Of a stretch of DNA of 64,000 nt, positions 51,490 through 59,679 are shown in pieces. Under the pieces are notes generated by a model. That model made no database searches. It worked only from the letters and a program-made list of their open reading frames with translations, and was not told where the DNA came from. Source of the stretch: Clostridia bacterium (GTDB taxonomy: Bacteria; Bacillota; Clostridia; UBA1212); NCBI GenBank assembly GCA_017444825.1, contig JAFSVU010000014.1, positions 30,584 to 94,583 on the forward strand. The letters are read 5' to 3'. Positions within the stretch are counted from its first letter, which is position 1; each line of letters begins with the position of its first letter. The position numbers and the translations under genes are program-made.

Positions 51490-52413
51490 TCAGTTCTTCG
51501 CCATGTTCCTGTCAATGTAATCGCAGGCGGCTATGGCGCATCCGGCGCCGTCGGAGCAGGCGGCGGTCACCTGGCGCACCCTCTTCGTTCTGCAGTCCCC
51601 TGCCACAAAGATGCCCTCCGTGGCGGTAAGTCCGTCCTCGCCGGCCACAAGATAGCCCCATTTGTCAGTCTCGGCCACTGCTTTGAAGGGCCCGTTGACA
51701 GGCTCAAGCCCGATGGCCGTAAATATGCCGTCCACGTTGAGTGTCTCGATGTCGCCCGTTGCGACCTTTTTAACGTCAAGGCCCGTCAGACGGTCGTCGC
51801 CGTTTATCCTGTCCACAACGTAGCCCAGCTTTATCTCCACGTTCGGCGCAGCTTCGAGTATCTCCGCCAGTTTTTTCTCACCTGTCAGGAAATCCAGGTT
51901 CTGCACAACAATGACCTTGCGGGACGTCTTTGAGAGCAGCACCGCCTCCTGGAGAGCCGAATTTCCTCCGCCGATCACCGCCACGTCCCTGCCTTCGTAG
52001 AAGGCTCCGTCACAGATGGCGCAGAAGGATATGCCGTTTCCGAGGAAGCTGTCCTCCCCGGGGACCTTGAGAAGTCTGTGTCTCACGCCCACCGCGATGA
52101 TGACGGTCTTGCCCTCGTAGCTTGAAAAGTCGGTGACGACCTTTTTAATGCCTCCCTCGAGGACCTCGATGCCCAGCACCTCCTCCATGGCAAATTCGGC
52201 GCCCTGCTCACCTGCCTGCTCGACCATATTCTGGGCAAGCTCGCTGCCCGATATGCTTACAAAGCCCGGGTAGTTTTCGATCTTTGGCGAGAAAGTCATC
52301 TGCCCGCCGAAATTCTCTTTCTCTATCACGAGAACAGTCTTCCCGAGCCTCAGCCCGTAGATGGCTGCCGTAAGACCCGCCGGGCCTCCGCCGATAACTA
52401 TAATGTCGTACAT
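51490..52413 (-). CDS. trxB: thioredoxin reductase
   Basis: The 307-aa protein has the FAD motif IIVIGGGPAGLTAAIYGLR at residues 4-22, the redox-active CAIC in FCAICDGAFY at about 131-140, the NADP-type loop VAVIGGGNSALQEAVLL, and GIFVAGDCRTKRVRQVTAA at about 271-289. It passes electrons from NADPH (or ferredoxin in some clostridial forms) to thioredoxin-like proteins. The window has no separate trxA, but the gene just upstream, nrdD, ends in a redoxin domain with a CPNC site. That could be its partner. Confidence 0.95.
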   Translation of the reverse strand: MYDIIVIGGGPAGLTAAIYGLRLGKTVLVIEKENFGGQMTFSPKIENYPGFVSISGSELAQNMVEQAGEQGAEFAMEEVLGIEVLEGGIKKVVTDFSSYEGKTVIIAVGVRHRLLKVPGEDSFLGNGISFCAICDGAFYEGRDVAVIGGGNSALQEAVLLSKTSRKVIVVQNLDFLTGEKKLAEILEAAPNVEIKLGYVVDRINGDDRLTGLDVKKVATGDIETLNVDGIFTAIGLEPVNGPFKAVAETDKWGYLVAGEDGLTATEGIFVAGDCRTKRVRQVTAACSDGAGCAIAACDYIDRNMAKN

Positions 52414-52447
52414 AAAACCAGTCTCCTAATGTCTGTTTACGCTATCC

Positions 52448-52511
52448 GATCCTTTTGGTTACCGGATCTTTAAATGAGAAGAGCCGACCGCTTGGTTATT
52501 ACGGCCGGTTC
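52448..52511 (-). other. hairpins between nrdD and trxB
   Basis: On the minus strand two stems follow the nrdD stop. GAACCGGCCG pairs with CGGTCGGCTC (52481-52511, one mismatch) and is followed by a T-rich CTTCTCATTT. GATCC pairs with GGATC (52448-52468). They may cause partial termination or mRNA processing, so trxB might be made at a lower level than nrdD. Confidence 0.45.
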
Positions 52512-52544
52512 TCCGTTCTAAGGCTTAGCCTTGTCCTTAATATC

Positions 52545-55016
52545 TTACAGTCTTACTTTCCTGATGTAATCCCTGACGCCTGCAACGCCCACGTATTTAT
52601 CGTCGCCAACGATGAGTGTAGGCGCGGATCTCAGTCCCAGGCTGGTCGCAAGCTCTCTCTCCTCCTCAACGTAATGCTTTTCGAAAGCAATCCCGTTCTC
52701 GTTCAGCATCTTTGTGGCGGCAGCGCAGTTCGGGCAGGATTTTGTGGCGAACATGATCACCTTATCCTTCGGAAGAGCGCCTGTGATCGGAGCGGCTTTT
52801 TCCTCTGCGGGAGCTTCCGGTTTCACTTCGGTCTTGACCTCGGCCTTGACCTCTTTTTGGGCTTCCGGAGCCTTCTTTGCAGCCTTCTCTTCATCCGTCT
52901 TTTTCTCGCCGACGTAGATGTTCGGATATCTGTCGTATTCCGGAGAGTTCACGTCGTAAACCTTGCGGTCCTTGAATTCCTGGGCCTTTCCGTCGTTGAA
53001 GTTCTGTACAGGTCTGTAGTAACCGGTGATACGGCTGTAGACCTCTGTAGGCTTTCCGCACTCGGGGCAAACGTATTTCTCGCCAACGATGTAGCCGTGA
53101 GTCTTACATACGGAATATGTCGGGGAGAGTGTGTAGTAAGGAAGCTTGTAGTTCTCGGCGATCTTCCTGACCAGATTTGCGGCTGCCTGCCAGTCAGGCA
53201 GCTTCTCTCCGAGGAATGCGTGGAAAACGGTTCCTGAGGTGTAAAGCGTCTGGAGCTCGTCCTGAATATCGAGGGCAGAGTAAATATCCTCTGTGTAGCC
53301 GACGGGCAGGTGCGAGCTGTTCGTGTAGTAAGGTGTGCCGCAGTTGTTACTGCTGGCGGTGATGATGTCGGGGTATCTTGCAACATCATGCTTTGCGAAT
53401 CTGTACGCCGTGGACTCTGCCGGTGTGGCCTCCAGGTTGTAAAGATCGCCGTACTGCTCCTGGTAGTCGGAAAGGCGCTCTCTCATGTGGTTGAGGACCT
53501 CTTTCGAGAACTGCTGGGTCCTGGGATCCGTCATGTCTGCCTTTATCCAGCGGGCATTGAGTCCCGCCTCGTTCATACCCACGAGACCGATGGTGGAGAA
53601 GTGGTTGTCAAAGCTGCCCAGATATCTCTTCGTGTAGGGGTAGAGGCCTTCGTTGAGAAGCTTCGTGATGACAGTTCTCTTAACGTGGAGCGAGCGTGCC
53701 GCAAGATCCATAAGCCTGTCGAGCCTTGCGTAGAATTCGCCTTCGTTTGCGGAAAGATATGCGATCCTCGGCATGTTGATCGTAACTACGCCAATGCTTC
53801 CCGTGCTTTCACCGGAGCCGAAGAATCCACCGGATTTTTTCCGGAGCTCACGGAGGTCGAGACGCAGTCTGCAGCACATGGACCTAACGTCGGATGGCTC
53901 CATGTCGCTGTTGATGTAGTTCGAGAAGTAGGGGGTGCCGTACTTGCTGGTCATCTCGAAGAGAAGCTTGTTGTTCTCCGTCGGAGACCAGTCGAAATCT
54001 TTGGTGATGGAATATGTGGGGATAGGATACTGGAAGCCGCGGCCATTGGCGTCGCCCTCGATCATGATCTCGATGAAGGCTTTGTTAACGATATCCATTT
54101 CCTTCTGTACGTCCTTGTACTTGAAGTCCATTTCCTTACCGCCGACTATACAGTTCTGCTCCGCAAGGTCTGCCGGAACGACCCAGTCAAGGGTGATATT
54201 GCTGAACGGCGCCTGTGTGCCCCAGCGCGAAGGGGTGTTGACACCGAATATGAATGACTCGAGGCATTTCTTTACACCGTCAAAATCAAGCTTATCGGTC
54301 CTGACGAACGGAGCAAGGTATGTGTCGAATGAGGAGAACGCCTGAGCGCCGGCCCACTCATTCTGCATGATGCCGAGGAAGTTTACCATCTGGTTGCAGA
54401 GGGTGGCCAGGTGTTTCGCCGGAGCGGATGTGATCTTTCCGGGAACGCCGCCGAGGCCCTCTTTAATGAGCTGCTTAAGGGACCAGCCTGCGCAGTAACC
54501 TGTGAGCATGGAGAGGTCGTGAAGGTGGAGATCCGCATTTCTGTGAGCGTCTGCGATCTCTTTGTCATATACCTCAGACAGCCAGTAGTTGGCAGTGATG
54601 GCGCCGGAGTTGCTCAGAATGAGTCCGCCCACCGAATAGGTGACCGTGGCGTTTTCTTTGACACGCCAGTCGTTGATCTTAAGATAATCGTCAATGATCG
54701 TCTTATAGTCGACAAGCGTAGTCTTAACGTTTCTCAATTTCTCATGCTGGCGGCGATAAAGAATGAACGCTTTAGCAACGTCAGTATATCCTGCCTGAAT
54801 GAGCACAGACTCAACGCTGTCCTGTATATCTTCAACTGCGATCAGATCGTCCTTTATCTTCGGTACAAAATCCGCTGTGACCTTCAGCGCGAGAAAATCG
54901 ATTATGCTGGAGTTAGTGTTCGTCTCACACGCCTCAAAGGCAGACGTGATGGCGTTCGTGATCTTTGAAATGTCAAAATCTACGATCTTATTGTTCCTTT
55001 TTCTTACTCTATACAT
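52545..55016 (-). CDS. nrdD: anaerobic ribonucleoside-triphosphate reductase with fused C-terminal redoxin domain
   Basis: The protein (823 aa) has an N-terminal ATP-cone (residues 1-95; YRVRKRNNKIVDFDISKI), the class III catalytic barrel, a metal-binding motif (Cys637, His640, Cys650, Cys653, where family members normally have four Cys) and the glycyl-radical site at Gly665 (RITGYYRPV). A Lys/Glu/Ala/Pro linker (about 705-742) then leads to a glutaredoxin-like domain with CPNC at 761-764 and APTLIVG near its end. It makes deoxynucleotides without oxygen. The fused redoxin may supply reductant in place of formate. The true start is the ATG behind GGGGGGAAAAAG; an in-frame TTG upstream is part of the -35 box. 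Confidence 0.93.
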   Translation of the reverse strand: MYRVRKRNNKIVDFDISKITNAITSAFEACETNTNSSIIDFLALKVTADFVPKIKDDLIAVEDIQDSVESVLIQAGYTDVAKAFILYRRQHEKLRNVKTTLVDYKTIIDDYLKINDWRVKENATVTYSVGGLILSNSGAITANYWLSEVYDKEIADAHRNADLHLHDLSMLTGYCAGWSLKQLIKEGLGGVPGKITSAPAKHLATLCNQMVNFLGIMQNEWAGAQAFSSFDTYLAPFVRTDKLDFDGVKKCLESFIFGVNTPSRWGTQAPFSNITLDWVVPADLAEQNCIVGGKEMDFKYKDVQKEMDIVNKAFIEIMIEGDANGRGFQYPIPTYSITKDFDWSPTENNKLLFEMTSKYGTPYFSNYINSDMEPSDVRSMCCRLRLDLRELRKKSGGFFGSGESTGSIGVVTINMPRIAYLSANEGEFYARLDRLMDLAARSLHVKRTVITKLLNEGLYPYTKRYLGSFDNHFSTIGLVGMNEAGLNARWIKADMTDPRTQQFSKEVLNHMRERLSDYQEQYGDLYNLEATPAESTAYRFAKHDVARYPDIITASSNNCGTPYYTNSSHLPVGYTEDIYSALDIQDELQTLYTSGTVFHAFLGEKLPDWQAAANLVRKIAENYKLPYYTLSPTYSVCKTHGYIVGEKYVCPECGKPTEVYSRITGYYRPVQNFNDGKAQEFKDRKVYDVNSPEYDRYPNIYVGEKKTDEEKAAKKAPEAQKEVKAEVKTEVKPEAPAEEKAAPITGALPKDKVIMFATKSCPNCAAATKMLNENGIAFEKHYVEEERELATSLGLRSAPTLIVGDDKYVGVAGVRDYIRKVRL

Positions 55017-55052
55017 ATTCTTTTTCCCCCCTGTATTATCGAGTCGCAAGAG

Positions 55053-55082
55053 ATTATACCATGTGCCTCCGAGCCCTGTCAA
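55053..55082 (-). promoter_or_regulatory. nrdD: sigma-A promoter of nrdD
   Basis: The minus strand reads TTGACA, 18 bases, TATAAT with TGG before the -10 (extended -10). Two NrdR-like boxes lie upstream within the gap to nrdG. Confidence 0.85.
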
Positions 55083-55132
55083 TAGCCAATTACTACATTT
55101 TGTGAAAAAATCTCATTTTTTCCGTTTTGACC

Positions 55133-55147
55133 ACAACATATAGTTTT
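55133..55147 (-). promoter_or_regulatory. NrdR-box-like site 1 upstream of nrdD
   Basis: Minus-strand AAAACTATATGTTGT matches the general form of NrdR boxes (roughly ACACTATATATTGTG in published consensus). It begins 50 bases upstream of the nrdD -35 box. NrdR represses ribonucleotide reductase genes when dATP is high. Confidence 0.6.
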
Positions 55148-55205
55148 TTTGAGAAAATCGGGTAAAACTCACAATATACCCCCAAAAACGATCCCGCAGG
55201 CCGAC

Positions 55206-55220
55206 CCAACATATAGTTTT
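55206..55220 (-). promoter_or_regulatory. NrdR-box-like site 2
   Basis: The same core, AAAACTATATGTTG, occurs again 73 bases from site 1, six bases after the nrdG stop. That distance is about seven helical turns. A weaker CACAATATACC lies midway (near 55170), which could be a third half-site. The perfect 14-base repeat in a short intergenic gap is unlikely by chance. Confidence 0.6.
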
Positions 55221-55226
55221 CTGGGC

Positions 55227-55967
55227 TTACAGACCCCTTACGGAAGCCCCCGGGATCACCTTCCGGACTGCCTCCAGGATGTCTCTTGCCTCCTCGGGAG
55301 TGAAGGCCTCAAGATCCCCACCGCCGCCGGTCCTCTTGGCGAGTACGTCACCGGAATCAACGTACATCTGAAGGAAATACCTGCTGCCGGGGCCGATCTC
55401 ATTGCATATTTTAAGGATGTCTTCCTTTGTGTGTATGCCCTTCACGATGGTGGTCCTGAACTCGTGCTCCGTGCCCGACTCCTGTATATACTTGATAGTC
55501 TTTCTGAAGGGTTCGAAATCGAGCCCCGGGACCCCTGCAGCCTCGCCGTATTTTTCAGGGCACTGCTTGATGTCCATTGCGATGTAGTCAACGATCCCCT
55601 TGTCCAGAAGGGCCTTCACCCTTTCCGGGAGGAAGCCATTGGTGTCGAGCTTGACCGCAAAGCCCTTCGCTTTGACCTTCGCTATGAACTCGCCAATGTC
55701 CTTCTGCAGCATAGGTTCACCGCCCGTTATCGCAACACCGTCAAGCAGCCCTTTTCTCCTGTCGAGAAGCGAGAAGACCTCATCCTCCGGGACCATAGCC
55801 TCTTCGTCGAAGGTGTAGTCCCCGTTCGCGGTTGCCGTGTCGCCAAGCACCAGGCCGGCATTGTGGCAGAATGGGCACCTGAGGTTGCAGCCGCACGTAA
55901 ACACAGTCGCCGCGGTCCTCCCCGGAAAGTCCAGCAATGTTAATTTCTGAAGCGCTCTTATTTTCAT
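55227..55967 (-). CDS. nrdG: anaerobic ribonucleotide reductase activase (radical SAM)
   Basis: The protein (246 aa) has the radical SAM site CGCNLRCPFCHN (Cys-x3-Cys-x2-Cys) near residue 26-37, ITGGEPMLQKDI (SAM-binding GGE motif) at about 78-89 and DTNGF at about 107-111. It installs the glycyl radical on NrdD. Length and the YGEAAGVPGLDF-type insert match the NrdG2 form. I start at the ATG behind GAGGAG. An in-frame TTG four codons earlier is part of that ribosome site. The gene precedes nrdD on the same strand, with the NrdR-like boxes between them. Confidence 0.9.
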   Translation of the reverse strand: MKIRALQKLTLLDFPGRTAATVFTCGCNLRCPFCHNAGLVLGDTATANGDYTFDEEAMVPEDEVFSLLDRRKGLLDGVAITGGEPMLQKDIGEFIAKVKAKGFAVKLDTNGFLPERVKALLDKGIVDYIAMDIKQCPEKYGEAAGVPGLDFEPFRKTIKYIQESGTEHEFRTTIVKGIHTKEDILKICNEIGPGSRYFLQMYVDSGDVLAKRTGGGGDLEAFTPEEARDILEAVRKVIPGASVRGL

Positions 55968-55988
55968 AATTCTCCTCAACCAATGACC

Positions 55989-56774
55989 TCACGAAATGCC
56001 CGCAAACTTGACCGCCGCGTCAAGCACCTCGCCTATCTTATCCCTCGATATCACATCCGCGTGACTGTCGTAATGGGTCCTCTCCCTGTTTATCAGTACC
56101 AGCCTGTCTCCGCTGTAAAACTGCACGTAGGAGCCCGCAGGGTATACAGTGAGTGAGGTGCCGCCGATTATGAGCATATCCGCCCGTTTAATGGCCTCCA
56201 TCGCCGCGTCGGCCACGTCCCAGTCGAGGGCCTCCTCGTAAAGCGTGACGTAGGGCTTTATGATCCCGCCGCATTTGTCGCATTTCGGAATGCCCTTGGC
56301 GTTTTTACCGTCGCCGAAGATCTCGTCCACCGTGTAGTCCGCCTTGCAGTTCACGCAGAAATATCTCGAGGTGGTGCCATGGAGCTCAAACACCTTCCGG
56401 CTTCCCGCCATCTGGTGCAGCCCGTCAATGTTCTGCGTCACCACGCCGGTCAGCTTCCCCGCTTTTTCCAGCTTCGCCAATGCATAATGGGCCTTGTTCG
56501 GCCTCACATTGCCGCCAATGAAATACTTGCGGTAAAAATCGTAAAACGTGTCAGTGTGGCTGAAGAAGAAGGAGTGGGAAAGGATCGTCTCCGGCGACAC
56601 GCCGTACTCCTTGACGGTGTTGTAGAGGCCGTCCTCGCTCCTGTAGTCCTTGACGCCGCTCTCCGTGGAAACGCCGGCGCCCCCGAAAAACACTATCCTC
56701 GATGAAGCCTTGATCATCTCCCCGATCTTATCCGCATTTTCAGGCATTTTTTCATAACCGAAAACATCACTCAT
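55989..56774 (-). CDS. cobB: NAD-dependent protein deacylase (Sir2/CobB family)
   Basis: The protein (261 aa from MSDVFGYEK) has GGAGVSTESGVKDYRS at about residues 31-46, TQNIDGLHQMAG (catalytic His follows in FELHGT), four zinc Cys (CVNC...CDKC), IGGTSLTVYPAG and LVLINRERT at the end. It removes acetyl or other acyl groups from Lys using NAD. The start lies three bases from repeat locus 7, whose last heptamer (GGTAACAGGTGAAAGGT) supplies the ribosome site. A GTG three codons earlier is possible but less likely. Confidence 0.92.
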   Translation of the reverse strand: MSDVFGYEKMPENADKIGEMIKASSRIVFFGGAGVSTESGVKDYRSEDGLYNTVKEYGVSPETILSHSFFFSHTDTFYDFYRKYFIGGNVRPNKAHYALAKLEKAGKLTGVVTQNIDGLHQMAGSRKVFELHGTTSRYFCVNCKADYTVDEIFGDGKNAKGIPKCDKCGGIIKPYVTLYEEALDWDVADAAMEAIKRADMLIIGGTSLTVYPAGSYVQFYSGDRLVLINRERTHYDSHADVISRDKIGEVLDAAVKFAGIS

Positions 56775-56776
56775 AC

Positions 56777-56905
56777 CTTTCACCTGTTACCTCTTACCTA
56801 TTACCTTGGGCGGCACCCCTTCCGCAGGCGCCTTTTACCTATTACCTTTTACTTATTACTTAAAGCGGCACTCCCTTCGCGCAGCGCCTTTTACTTATTA
56901 CTTAG
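56777..56905 (-). repeat. dispersed GTAAYAR heptamer/GC-block repeat, locus 7
   Basis: It fills the gap between the secreted protein gene and the sirtuin gene. On the minus strand the secreted protein ends GCTAAGTAA inside the element. Two GC blocks (GGAGTGCCGC and GGGGTGCCGC) and GCGCTGCGCG/GGCGCCTGCGG segments alternate with heptamers. Confidence 0.9.
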
Positions 56906-58136
56906 CTATGTCATCTGTTACGGTCACGCCCGCCAGCATCTCCGGCCCTCCGGCAGTTACGGTGACCGTCTTTTCGGCCACATTGCCGGACGAATCCCTG
57001 GCCGATATCTTAAGCTCAAAGGTTCCCGTATTCAGGCGGCCCAGGCCGTCAAGAGCACCCTCCTGCCACTCGTATTCCACGTTCACGACCCTGATATCGT
57101 CCGTTACTGTACCCCTTATCTGTGGGATAGTGCCGGCCACAGCCTTGAAATTGTCCGTTTTGAAGGTTATGTCGGGCGGAACCTTGTCCTCAGGCACCAC
57201 CTCTGCATTGATCCTGATCTCCGACGTATTTCCGAAGCCGTCGGCCGAGTATACTATGAGGGCTGCCTTGGTGCCGATTGCGGGATAGCCGTCTTCCTCA
57301 AGGACCGTCCCGTCCTCCCATTTGAACTTTACGGGAGTGTTGCGCTGCTCGATGTAGTCGTAGGCGGACACGTCCAGTATGATCTCGGAGCCCTTCGGAA
57401 GCTTGATGGAATCCTCGTCGTTGTAGGTGATATCGGGCCCTTTTCTGTCGTTGTAATCCCGGTTAATGGTGATCGAATCGATGTAGAAGGCGCCCTTGCC
57501 CCCGTGACGTCTCACAAACACCTCGAAAGCCTCAAGAAAACCGTCCTCGTCGGCAATGCACATGAGGGCATTGTCGCTGTTTTTCACGTTCTTCGCCTGT
57601 GTCGTTATGTTCGTGCCGTCGGGGTAGATGGACAGCGCCGTCCACTTGTCGGTCTTACTGCTCACGTCGTACCGGGTCACCCACGTATCGGTAAGTTTCG
57701 GATAAGGGATCCTTATTTCAGGATAATGGGTATCGCCCTCCGTTATGTCCTCCGGGGTGGATTCGACGTAAAACCTGATAACTATGGACCTTATGGAGTA
57801 TACATTTATACCGCAGCCTGTGAAATCGAAGGTGGCGCCAATGCTCTCCCCCTCGCCAAGGGACAAAACGTGGCCCTTATAGCCCTCCGGCACGCCCGCC
57901 TCCGCGGCCTCATCTGCGGTCAGGACCTTAAGCTTCGAAGCAGGATAAAAGGAAACGCCCTTTATGGACTTCACTATTTCACAGGGGCCGAATTCTCCGT
58001 CGTAAGGAAGCTCCTCCCCCTCCGCAAGGACCTGTATGTTTCCGAAGACCAAACCTGCGGCGATCAGAATGGCAAGCACCACCGCGGCAGCCTTTAATGT
58101 ATTTGGTTTTGATAAAGCTTTGATCATTCTTTTCAT
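56898..58136 (-). CDS. secreted protein with Ig-like domains
   Basis: The 412-aa protein has a signal peptide (AAAVVLAILIAAGLVFGNIQVLA), an N-terminal jelly-roll-like region (GESIGATFDFTGCGINVYSIRSIVIRFYV and AFYIDSITI suggest a carbohydrate-binding-like beta sandwich) and two Ig-like repeats of the bacterial type (GPDITYND..., PPDITFKTDNF..., ISARDSSGNVAEKTVTV). There are no catalytic motifs, so a binding or structural role at the surface is likely. The stop is within repeat locus 7. It starts four bases after a phosphatase-like gene, so the two are co-expressed. Confidence 0.7.
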   Translation of the reverse strand: MKRMIKALSKPNTLKAAAVVLAILIAAGLVFGNIQVLAEGEELPYDGEFGPCEIVKSIKGVSFYPASKLKVLTADEAAEAGVPEGYKGHVLSLGEGESIGATFDFTGCGINVYSIRSIVIRFYVESTPEDITEGDTHYPEIRIPYPKLTDTWVTRYDVSSKTDKWTALSIYPDGTNITTQAKNVKNSDNALMCIADEDGFLEAFEVFVRRHGGKGAFYIDSITINRDYNDRKGPDITYNDEDSIKLPKGSEIILDVSAYDYIEQRNTPVKFKWEDGTVLEEDGYPAIGTKAALIVYSADGFGNTSEIRINAEVVPEDKVPPDITFKTDNFKAVAGTIPQIRGTVTDDIRVVNVEYEWQEGALDGLGRLNTGTFELKISARDSSGNVAEKTVTVTAGGPEMLAGVTVTDDIAK

Positions 58137-58140
58137 GGCT

Positions 58141-59262
58141 TCAGCTCTCCAGTATGTTTTCTCTTATCGCTTCGATCTCATCCGCGGTGACTCCGATATC
58201 CATGAGGAATTTTTCCAGATTCTGCAGCCTAGTCCCGTCCGCGTATTCATCGAACCACTTGAGAGTTGCGGTGATGTTGCCCCAAGTGGCACTGGGCTTG
58301 GCGCCGTCCGCATAAGCAATGCTTGAGTAAAACGAGGTTATATAATCCTTCTTTATCTGCTCCTCGTCCACTCCCACCAGGAGCTGGAGGATCAGAGCAA
58401 GGGTTCCCGTTCTGTCGCGGCCTATCGCGCAGTGGAAATATATCGGGTAGTTGTCGGGGTCCGCAAAGACTTTGATCTCCTTGGCAAGTCCCGGCTGGTA
58501 TTCCGGCAGATCCATGCCCATGGAGTTGTAAACGTAGCACGGGGCCTTGCAGCTCACCACGTTGACACTCTTTCGCATTACGGAGATCTCGGTGCCCTCA
58601 CGAAGGTCTATCTCGGTCTTTATACCCAGTTTTTCGAGGAAATCGATCTTGCCCTGCTTCGTTATGCCGTCAATGTTTCCGCCTCTGTATATGATCCCCT
58701 GTTTGATCCGCTTGCCGTTAGAAGCGATCTTTCCTCCCAGGTCTCTGGTGTTCGATACGCCGTCAATGGTGACGGTCCTGATAAAGTCCTCGGTCTTAAA
58801 GCTGAAAACAATTGACGCCACAGCTTCATCGCCCTTGATCGCAAACACCCTGTAGTAATAGGTTTTACCGCAGAACAGTTCCTCAGCCTCCACGTAGTCG
58901 CTGTCGGTTACAAAGTACTGCACGCCCTCGCTGCCCGCGATCTCTATCTCTTTACCCAGCGACAGACCAACGATATAGTAGTCTGCGTCCACATCTGCGG
59001 TCCAGCTTATCTTCACCGGCGCAGGGTAGTACAGATCTTTTCCGTCGCACACGGTGTCCGCAACTTCGATCCCCTTGTAATCCGCAAAAAACGATCTCAA
59101 CGGCTCCGAAAGGATAGCCACCGCCTGACCGCTTGAGGGGGTCGCATTGATCAGTTCGCCACTCTCCTTCTTCGGGGCACATCCGAAAGTGACCAGAAAA
59201 AGAACAAACGCCATAAAAGCAGCGGCGGTCCCGGTCAGTTTTTCTAACACAACTCTTTTCAT
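58141..59262 (-). CDS. exported tyrosine-phosphatase-like lipoprotein
   Basis: The 373-aa protein has a lipoprotein signal (FMAFVLFLVTFGC, lipobox TFGC), a fibronectin-like region (PAPVKISWTADVDADYYIVGLSLG) and a C-terminal phosphatase domain of the Y_phosphatase3 type: SNTRDLGGKI and FHCAIGRDRTGTLALIL with the CX5R P-loop. It would act outside the membrane, on surface phosphoproteins or phosphorylated compounds. A related cytosolic enzyme is at 40.6 kb. It pairs with the secreted Ig-like protein gene. Confidence 0.85.
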   Translation of the reverse strand: MKRVVLEKLTGTAAAFMAFVLFLVTFGCAPKKESGELINATPSSGQAVAILSEPLRSFFADYKGIEVADTVCDGKDLYYPAPVKISWTADVDADYYIVGLSLGKEIEIAGSEGVQYFVTDSDYVEAEELFCGKTYYYRVFAIKGDEAVASIVFSFKTEDFIRTVTIDGVSNTRDLGGKIASNGKRIKQGIIYRGGNIDGITKQGKIDFLEKLGIKTEIDLREGTEISVMRKSVNVVSCKAPCYVYNSMGMDLPEYQPGLAKEIKVFADPDNYPIYFHCAIGRDRTGTLALILQLLVGVDEEQIKKDYITSFYSSIAYADGAKPSATWGNITATLKWFDEYADGTRLQNLEKFLMDIGVTADEIEAIRENILES

Positions 59263-59294
59263 AATCGATCTCCCGTAAAAGATATCATTGGTTA

Positions 59295-59323
59295 TTCACC
59301 CGCCCGCCGAAATGTGGTATAAT
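59295..59323 (+). promoter_or_regulatory. promoter of the small orphan gene
   Basis: TTCACC, 17 bases, TATAAT. The -10 is perfect and the -35 is moderate. It is divergent from the lipoprotein phosphatase gene. Confidence 0.55.
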
Positions 59324-59353
59324 CAGGTCAGAACAAAACCAAGGAGGAATATC

Positions 59354-59644
59354 ATGCTCACCGAAAATCAGTTGCTTGAAAAGATCCGCACACTTCTTCC
59401 CGGTTCCGAAGTATATGATTTTATGCCCGGAGAATTCACGGCCATGGTCTTCCGCGACAGGGATTACCCCGACGGCGACGACGTCTGTAAGATGTTCATC
59501 CGCTGCGCCGCCAGCTTCAACATCAAAGCCAAAGGCAGGGATCTGTTCTGCGTCCTTTCGCAAAATGACGAGGTCTACTCGCTGATACCTCTCTCGGAAT
59601 CCGCGGGCATCCTTTACTCCAAACACGCCGAGCAGCTTTTCTGA
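59354..59644 (+). CDS. small conserved-looking protein, unknown function
   Basis: The 96-aa protein starts at an ATG behind AAGGAGGAATATC, with a promoter in front. It is a compact alpha/beta protein with no signal or membrane segment: LTENQLLEKIRTLLP, MVFRDRDYPDG and SFNIKAKGRDLFCVLSQ. I recognise no family. It is the only plus-strand gene among 15 kb of mostly minus-strand genes. The well-formed start supports a real gene. Confidence 0.6.
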   Translation: MLTENQLLEKIRTLLPGSEVYDFMPGEFTAMVFRDRDYPDGDDVCKMFIRCAASFNIKAKGRDLFCVLSQNDEVYSLIPLSESAGILYSKHAEQLF

Positions 59645-59679
59645 TCAAGCTCCTAAAAATCCGCCCGGGAACACCTGTA

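Noticed and set aside
55017..55082. Earlier TTG start of nrdD
   Set aside because: The TTG is part of the TTGACA -35 box and the segment would be untranscribed.
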